From Desulfobacula sp. (lineage in GTDB: Bacteria; Desulfobacterota; Desulfobacteria; Desulfobacterales; Desulfobacteraceae), in assembly GCF_021107415.1 (NCBI RefSeq), contig NZ_JAIOSW010000024.1:1-12876 (forward strand): 12,876 bases of DNA. The letters run 5' to 3'. Positions 7,992-12,876 of this stretch are shown piece after piece. Positions within the stretch are counted from its first letter, which is position 1. Every line of letters starts with the position of its first letter. The notes beneath the pieces are model-generated. The model was not told the origin of the DNA. It made no database searches and worked only from the letters and a program-made list of their open reading frames with translations. A program made the translations under genes and the position numbers.

Positions 7992-9683
7992 ATGATTGAT
8001 GAATTTATACATATAATTGAAAAAAAGGCTTCTCTTTCAAAGGAAAATAGTGAAAAGATTAGAAGTGCCTATGCTAAAGACCGATACAGGCTGATTGAAA
8101 CCACTATTGAAACAAAGCTTGTCCTGGAAAATGAAGTCCTTGATACCTTAAGTCTACTTTACTTAATTCCTTTTAAAGAAACGCTTGTCATGGAAAATGT
8201 CAGGGATGACTGGACATCAATGATTTCAAGACAGTTTTTGAAAAATTTTTGTATCGCACCCCTGGTAAAAGAGGGAAGCCGCTCCATCATTGCTGTCAAT
8301 GATCCATCGGATCTCAGCCAGGTCGATGATGTTGCAGCACTTCTTGAGCTTGATGAGTATTCACTGGTGCTTGCCCCAAAAGGTCAGATTTTGTCAGCAA
8401 TTAATGCCTTGTACGACCGATCCGGAGAAAGCGCTCAACAACTTGTTGAGGATATGGAAGACAATGGATTTACAAATATTGATGATTTTAATCATACGGC
8501 AGATTTGCTTGACGATACAAGTGATGCTCCGGTCATCAGGCTGGTGAATCATATGATATCCCAGGCTGTTAAAGCAGGGGCAAGCGATATCCATATCGAA
8601 CCGTTCCAGGACGTTCTAATGGTCAGATACAGGATAGATGGCCTTCTTTATGAAATGCTCAATCCACCCAAGGGGGTACAGGCTTCCTTGATATCGAGAA
8701 TCAAGGTTATGGCAAAGATGGATATTGCCGAAAAAAGAGTTCCCCAGGATGGAAGGGCACAGGTAAGAATCGGGGATCAGGAAATTGATATTCGTATCTC
8801 TACTGTTCCCACATCCTATGGCGAGCGTCTGGTCATGAGACTGCTGAATAAATCCGGATATTTACTCGAGTTTTCAGAATTTGGGCTTTCCAGTGAAAAT
8901 TATAAGCTGATAGGTAAAATTATTCGCCAGAACAATGGCATCGTCCTTGTTACAGGCCCCACAGGAAGCGGAAAAACAACAACGCTTTATGCAGCACTTT
9001 CACAAATCAACTCTTCTGATAAAAATATTATCACCATTGAGGACCCTGTGGAGTATAAGCTCAAGGGAATTGGTCAGATCCAGGTGAATGCAAAAACCGG
9101 GGTCACTTTTGCAAGAGGATTACGGTCCATTGTCAGGCAGGACCCGGATATTATACTTATCGGGGAAATAAGGGATCTTGAAACAGCAGAAATTGCTATT
9201 CAATCTGCCCTTACCGGCCACCTTGTTTTTTCAACACTGCATACCAATGATTCAGCAGGTGCTATTACAAGACTTGCGGAACTGGGTGTTGAACCCTATC
9301 TTATATCTTCTTCTGTAAAAACAGTGATTGCCCAGCGCCTGGTAAGAGTTCTTTGTAATAATTGCAAACAGGAATACAGGCTTGCCCCATCTCATATCAA
9401 GTCCCTGAATGGTGCCGGTGAAAAATACATCGGGGAATATGTGTATGAGCCCAAAGGGTGTTCAAAGTGTTTTAACACCGGGTATTCGGGCAGGGAAGCT
9501 ATTTTTGAAATCATGGTCATGGATGATACATTAAAAAGTCTTGTCCTGGAAACATCTGATTCCAACCGGATAAAGGATGCCGCCTTAAGATCAGAGATGA
9601 TAACACTTCGTCAGGATGGCATGTCAAAAGTACTCAAGGGGATCACATCCATAAGAGAGGTCCTTCGTGTTACCCAGGAATAA
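7992..9683 (+). CDS. gspE: T2SS assembly ATPase GspE
   Basis: GspE is the cytoplasmic hexameric ATPase that drives pseudopilus assembly. The protein has 563 residues: an N1E-type region at about 50-150 that would bind GspL, then the secretion ATPase core. Visible motifs are the SDIHIEP element near 200, Walker A GPTGSGKT at 322-329, the Walker B region GEIRD at 391-395, the His box TGHLVFSTLH at 408-417, and a tetracysteine zinc site CNNC (455, 458) with CSKC (490, 493). The zinc site is typical of GspE. Its start is 10 bases after gspD, without a clear ribosome binding site. The last 17 bases overlap the next gene. Confidence 0.97.
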   Translation: MIDEFIHIIEKKASLSKENSEKIRSAYAKDRYRLIETTIETKLVLENEVLDTLSLLYLIPFKETLVMENVRDDWTSMISRQFLKNFCIAPLVKEGSRSIIAVNDPSDLSQVDDVAALLELDEYSLVLAPKGQILSAINALYDRSGESAQQLVEDMEDNGFTNIDDFNHTADLLDDTSDAPVIRLVNHMISQAVKAGASDIHIEPFQDVLMVRYRIDGLLYEMLNPPKGVQASLISRIKVMAKMDIAEKRVPQDGRAQVRIGDQEIDIRISTVPTSYGERLVMRLLNKSGYLLEFSEFGLSSENYKLIGKIIRQNNGIVLVTGPTGSGKTTTLYAALSQINSSDKNIITIEDPVEYKLKGIGQIQVNAKTGVTFARGLRSIVRQDPDIILIGEIRDLETAEIAIQSALTGHLVFSTLHTNDSAGAITRLAELGVEPYLISSSVKTVIAQRLVRVLCNNCKQEYRLAPSHIKSLNGAGEKYIGEYVYEPKGCSKCFNTGYSGREAIFEIMVMDDTLKSLVLETSDSNRIKDAALRSEMITLRQDGMSKVLKGITSIREVLRVTQE

Positions 9684-10020
9684 GATTATATTAATTTTTA
9701 CTATCTTTTTTATTTTCTTTTTTTGTGAAACGCTATTTGCTCAGGATCAGAATTTTTTATTCAGATTTTACCAGGAACATATATCAGTGGTGGATGGAAA
9801 CAGATGTTCAATGTATCCTTCATGTTCAAGATATGCATCCCGGGTCTTTAAAAAGCATGGGCCGGTAATAGGCTGGATCATGACCTGTGACAGGCTTGTC
9901 CGCTGTGGAAGGGATGAATCCAATATTTCAATGAAGGTCATTGTGAATCATCAGGAATTAATTTATGACCCTGTGGGGGCTAATGATTTCTGGTGGTTTA
10001 AAAAAGAAAAAAAAGAATGA
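9667..10020 (+). CDS. YidD-family protein with an N-terminal signal peptide
   Basis: The protein has 117 residues from a GTG at 9667, chosen because AGAGAGG lies 6 bases upstream and no better start exists; it overlaps gspE by 17 bases. Residues about 32-82 carry the YidD (COG0759, DUF37) signature: FYQEHISVVDGNRCSMYPSC, SRYA, HG..IG and CDRLVRC. Ordinary YidD is about 70-85 residues, cytoplasmic-membrane associated, and lies beside yidC, rnpA and rpmH. Here there is instead a hydrophobic signal sequence ending near LFA|QDQ (23-25) and an extra tail of about 35 residues (MKVIVNHQELIYDPVGANDF). It is therefore probably periplasmic, not the housekeeping YidD. Its job next to GspE is unknown; a role in assembling the secretion apparatus is inference only. 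The stop overlaps the next start as ATGA. Confidence 0.85.
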   Translation: MLPRNKIILIFTIFFIFFFCETLFAQDQNFLFRFYQEHISVVDGNRCSMYPSCSRYASRVFKKHGPVIGWIMTCDRLVRCGRDESNISMKVIVNHQELIYDPVGANDFWWFKKEKKE

Positions 10021-10946
10021 ATTTTCGATATTCATATATTCTGATATTGATCATCATTCTGAATCAAAATAGTTTTGCACAGGAAAAACAATTAATTATC
10101 ACGTCAGGCATGCAGTATGAGTACGCCCAAAAGCTTTTTAATGAAAAAGACTATGAAACTGCCATGGTTGAGTTTAAAAGGTTGATTCATTTTTTCCCTG
10201 ACTATGAACACAAAGACCAGGTAGAATTTAATATCGGGATTTGTTTGTTTAATTTAAAAAAATACCATGATGCAGCCCGGGTGTTTAATGAGATTATCAT
10301 AAACGGCAAAGAAAACGATTTTACAAAAGAAGCCTGTTTTTTCCAGAGCAGGGCATTTATGAACCTGGGGAATAACGGATATGCTCAAATTGTCCTGCAA
10401 AATTATCTTAAGCTGGTTGAAGACAGGGAAACAAAAGACAGGATTTATTTTAACCTTGCAAAAATCCATCTGACAGAAGCCAGGAACGGCGAACCTGACT
10501 CTCTGATTCTTGCCCGAGAATATTTATCAAAAATATCCAGGTCAGGTGCAAATCAATACAATTCAGATCAGTATCTTGATTTGATTATTAAAGTAGAGGA
10601 TGCGCCCAAAAAGAATCCCGGGGCTGCGGGACTTTTTGCCATTATTCCGGGTGGCGGGTTTCTGTATTGCGAAAGATATCATGATGCATTGGTCACATTC
10701 TTATTGAATGCCGGTCTGATTTTTGCTGCCTATGAGGCCTATGATCATGATAACAAGGCTCTGGCCGGTGTGATCGGATTTGTGGAAACAGGTTTTTATA
10801 CCGGCAATATTTATGGTTCCATCTCCTCTGCACACAAATATAATCGAGCTCAGACAATCAAGATCCTGAATCAGGATTTTTCCATTAGTTCAAAGTTTGA
10901 TTTGGAAAGAAAAGGGTATGAATTATCATTTAATTATAAGTTTTAA
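10017..10946 (+). CDS. Exported TPR protein with C-terminal hydrophobic region
   Basis: Not a named family that I recognise. The protein has 309 residues with a signal peptide ending near SFA|QEKQ (20-22). About three to four TPR units follow (31-67, 68-100, 101-141 and a weaker one to about 173), with typical YEYAQKLFNEKDYETAMVEF and ALYxLG-like spacing. After a short linker comes a glycine-rich membrane-like region at about 201-275 (GLFAIIPGGGFLYCERY, a hydrophobic stretch at 224-240, then GVIGFVETGFYTGNIYGSI). The C terminus ends KGYELSFNYKF, an alternating strand with terminal Phe as seen in outer-membrane proteins. Its ATG overlaps the YidD-like stop by 4 bases, so the two are co-translated. 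TPRs suggest a protein-binding scaffold in the periplasm; any link to secretion is from context. Confidence 0.85.
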   Translation: MNFRYSYILILIIILNQNSFAQEKQLIITSGMQYEYAQKLFNEKDYETAMVEFKRLIHFFPDYEHKDQVEFNIGICLFNLKKYHDAARVFNEIIINGKENDFTKEACFFQSRAFMNLGNNGYAQIVLQNYLKLVEDRETKDRIYFNLAKIHLTEARNGEPDSLILAREYLSKISRSGANQYNSDQYLDLIIKVEDAPKKNPGAAGLFAIIPGGGFLYCERYHDALVTFLLNAGLIFAAYEAYDHDNKALAGVIGFVETGFYTGNIYGSISSAHKYNRAQTIKILNQDFSISSKFDLERKGYELSFNYKF

Positions 10947-10949
10947 GCT

Positions 10950-12185
10950 TTATTGAATGAGCTGATTTATTTCAAAAATCGGCAGACAGATGGCAAGAAT
11001 AATACCGCCCACCACAACACCCATTACAAGAATGATAAGCGGTTCAATCAAAGCAGTGGCGGCGGTGACAGCAGTTTGAACATCTTTTTCAAATAGATCA
11101 GCTGTTTTTTCCAGCATTTTTTCCATCTGGCCGCTGGTTTCTCCGATTTTAATCATTTGCGATGCAAGGTATGGAAAAGCAGTGCTTTGGGCAAGAACTT
11201 CACCCAGTTCTCCTCCCTGTTCAACCGTTTCACAGGCTTTAGAGATAAGTTCATATATCACCATGTTTCCTGCAATACTTTTGGTGATATCCAGAGCTGT
11301 CAACATGGGGACGCCATTATCCAGCAAAGATCCGAGAGTCCTTGTAAACCGTGCTGCAATGTTTTTTTTCAAAAGGGTTCCGATGATGGGCAGCGAGATT
11401 AACAAATTATCAATAAAATAGCCGCCTTTTTGAGTTTTTCGTATCAGGAAAATGAGGAATAAAAAGAGAAAAGGTGCCAGAACAATCCCCCACCAATAGG
11501 ACTTGAAAAAAGAACTGACGGAAATAAGAATAATGGTGGGTAAAGGCAATGTGTGGTTCATGTCCGAGAAAATATTAACGATTCCCGGTACAACATAGGT
11601 TAAAAGGATGATCAAAACACCGAATCCGATAAAGGACATTAAAACCGGATAGGCGAGCGATGCCTGGATTTTCTTTTTTGAATCTTCTTTATTCTCGGTA
11701 AAATCCGCAAGCCGTTCCAGAACAATTTCCAGGGTTCCCGAAGACTCTCCGGCATTTACCATATTAATAAAAATAGGTGAAAACACATTGGGATAGAGTG
11801 CCAGGGCTTTGGCAAAGCTGCTGCCTTCTTCAATGGCGTCTTTCACTCTTGAAAGCACTCTTTGCATGGTTTTTGACCGGGTCTGGGGAATCAGTGTGCT
11901 CACAGCCTTAACCAGGGGAAATCCGGCAGACAAAAGAGTGGACATCTGTCTTATAATCATGGACAGTTCAGACGAGCTGACTTTTGAAAACAGTGTGAAT
12001 CCACTGAAAAAAGAGGGTGTTTTTTTTTCTTTGGCGGTCGAGTCGGACTCAATTTTATTGAGCAAGGTAGGAAAAATATTTTGCTGTCGTAATTTAGATT
12101 TTGCAGCAGAAGTACTTTCAGCATCAAGGATGCCGGATACTTTTTTTCCTTTGCTGTTTAACGCCTTATATTCAAATACCGCCAT
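10950..12185 (-). CDS. gspF: T2SS inner-membrane platform protein GspF
   Basis: GspF is the polytopic core of the T2SS platform and couples GspE to pseudopilin movement. The protein has 411 residues, the usual length. The N terminus (VFEYKALNSKGKKVSGILDA) is characteristic. Two T2SF repeats lie at about 72-195 and 274-396, with matching elements SAGFPLVKAVSTL / DNGVPMLTALDIT and NAGESSGTLEIVLERL / KIGETSGQMEKMLEK. Membrane segments are at about 181-203, 230-248 and 378-403. AGAGG lies 9 bases before the ATG. The gene runs opposite to gspLMNCDE and ends 3 bp from the TPR gene stop, so it has left its common place directly after gspE and is transcribed separately. Confidence 0.95.
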   Translation of the reverse strand: MAVFEYKALNSKGKKVSGILDAESTSAAKSKLRQQNIFPTLLNKIESDSTAKEKKTPSFFSGFTLFSKVSSSELSMIIRQMSTLLSAGFPLVKAVSTLIPQTRSKTMQRVLSRVKDAIEEGSSFAKALALYPNVFSPIFINMVNAGESSGTLEIVLERLADFTENKEDSKKKIQASLAYPVLMSFIGFGVLIILLTYVVPGIVNIFSDMNHTLPLPTIILISVSSFFKSYWWGIVLAPFLFLFLIFLIRKTQKGGYFIDNLLISLPIIGTLLKKNIAARFTRTLGSLLDNGVPMLTALDITKSIAGNMVIYELISKACETVEQGGELGEVLAQSTAFPYLASQMIKIGETSGQMEKMLEKTADLFEKDVQTAVTAATALIEPLIILVMGVVVGGIILAICLPIFEINQLIQ

Positions 12186-12204
12186 AATGAAAAACCTCTG
12201 GACT

Positions 12205-12232
12205 GTTATACCTGATCCAACACGATTGTCAA
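12205..12232 (-). promoter_or_regulatory. Sigma-70 promoter of gspF
   Basis: On the minus strand a perfect TTGACA (12232-12227) is followed after 16 bp by TATAAC (12210-12205), five of six -10 positions. Transcription would start near 12198, giving a very short leader with the AGAGG ribosome binding site (12199-12195) almost at the 5' end. This explains how gspF is expressed apart from the main operon. Confidence 0.65.
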
Positions 12233-12267
12233 AATAAAAAAAGCACTGCAGCTTGTGCAGTGCTTTT
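12232..12267 (-). terminator. Intrinsic terminator of the SGNH hydrolase gene
   Basis: A perfect 12-bp stem, AAAAGCACTGCA (12239-12250) with TGCAGTGCTTTT (12256-12267), surrounds a 5-base loop. Read on the minus strand it is followed by TTTTTTATTTT, a strong U-run. It lies 31 bp beyond the hydrolase stop and directly before the gspF -35 box, insulating the two genes. Confidence 0.85.
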
Positions 12268-12298
12268 CAGCTTCTAATTGAAAATAAAACAAAAAGTG

Positions 12299-12876
12299 TT
12301 AATGTGTTTTTCTTTTGATCCCCACGAGGAAAAGCAGACCGGAACCCAGCAGCCATATGGCAGCCGGAACCGGAACGGCATCAGTCGCATACTCAGCTAG
12401 TATCATGTGGGCTTTTGTGGTGGGATGGACATCATCCCAGAACATGTAATCTCCGGCAAGCCCCCAGGCATAGAATCCGTTCTCAAGATAGCAGTTATCA
12501 GTTACATTGCCAAATTCTCCCATCATGTCATACATGATTTGCTGAACATCCATTTCAAAAATAGTGGCACTGACACCTGAAGCCGCAAGCGCTTGATGGA
12601 GGTAAAAGTTAAATCCATTCGTTAATGCCGTTAAACCGGCTCTCTCAGTTGGCGATAGAAGGTATGCACCAGGAGTGATACCCAGATCCGGCATGTTTGG
12701 AACAAGGATATGTTGTGCTCCAAAACCATCCAGGGCTTGAACAGCACCTATGATGTTATCAACCGATGAAATGGGATCCATACTGCCCTGGAAAAAATCA
12801 TTCGGCCCGGCCCAGACTGTAAAAAGGGTATTATTATAATTTGTAAACCCTGAACCTGAAAACATACCGACTTGCA
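12299..12876 (-). CDS. GDSL/SGNH-family secreted hydrolase with C-terminal sorting tail, 5' end beyond window
   Basis: The frame is open to the right edge, so the N terminus, including the GDSL nucleophile block, is missing; the ATG at 12865 is internal. The remaining 192 residues contain SGNH block III (WAGPNDFF, with the oxyanion Asn) and block V (DDVHPT, catalytic Asp and His), followed by the KAHMILAEYA helix that usually ends GDSL esterases. The protein finishes VPVPAAIWLLGSGLLFLVGI plus basic KRKTH, a VPxPA-type PEP-CTERM sorting tail: motif, membrane helix, positive end. It is probably an exported lipase or esterase anchored or processed by an exosortase-type system. The substrate cannot be told from this part. 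A strong terminator follows. Confidence 0.88.
   Translation of the reverse strand, partial: QVGMFSGSGFTNYNNTLFTVWAGPNDFFQGSMDPISSVDNIIGAVQALDGFGAQHILVPNMPDLGITPGAYLLSPTERAGLTALTNGFNFYLHQALAASGVSATIFEMDVQQIMYDMMGEFGNVTDNCYLENGFYAWGLAGDYMFWDDVHPTTKAHMILAEYATDAVPVPAAIWLLGSGLLFLVGIKRKTH

Noticed and set aside
11157..12237. Plus-strand open frames of 79-142 codons opposite gspF.
   Set aside because: gspF on the minus strand is an unambiguous full-length family member; the opposite frames have no recognisable features.
1..12876. CRISPR arrays, tRNA or rRNA genes, transposases and insertion-sequence ends.
   Set aside because: Reading both strands showed no regularly spaced repeats, no cloverleaf-like or rRNA sequence and no transposase frame.

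Overview
The window looks like chromosomal DNA of an AT-leaning Gram-negative bacterium, most likely a Desulfobacterales-type deltaproteobacterium (Desulfobacterota). The reasons are a complete-looking set of type II secretion (T2SS) inner-membrane, secretin and ATPase genes that includes gspN, a C-terminal sorting tail of the VPxPAAxWLLGSG type on an SGNH hydrolase, a secreted protein with a dockerin-like domain followed by IPT/TIG domains, and sigma-54-type promoter sequences. This placement is inferred from gene content only.

Layout. Positions 1-1799 (minus strand, runs off the left edge) hold the first 599 codons of a large exported multidomain protein: signal sequence, nidogen-like region, dockerin-like calcium-binding pair, two IPT/TIG-like domains, then a beta-sandwich like those preceding repeats in Rhs/YD-type surface proteins. 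A 434-bp divergent intergenic region follows. It has a near-consensus sigma-54 promoter facing left, a weaker sigma-54-like promoter facing right, and a 21-bp-arm perfect palindrome midway between them. From 2234 to 10946 (plus strand) runs one tightly packed transcription unit: gspL, gspM, gspN, gspC, gspD, gspE, a YidD-family protein with a signal peptide, and an exported TPR/membrane protein. Junctions are overlapping or only a few bases long (largest gap 23 bp). gspF lies on the opposite strand (12185-10950), tail to tail with the TPR gene with only 3 bp between stop codons, and has its own sigma-70-type promoter. Further right a strong minus-strand terminator separates it from a partial GDSL/SGNH hydrolase gene (12876-12299).

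How it works together. GspC, GspL, GspM and GspF form the inner-membrane platform, GspE powers it, GspD forms the outer-membrane channel and GspN is an accessory component. The pseudopilin genes gspG-K and the prepilin peptidase gspO are not in the window and must be elsewhere if the system is functional. Two features stand out. The YidD-like plus TPR pair is translationally coupled to the gspE end of the operon. The divergent surface-protein gene appears to share sigma-54-type control with the T2SS operon, which makes it (and the neighbouring hydrolase) a reasonable candidate partner or substrate. That last step is inference.
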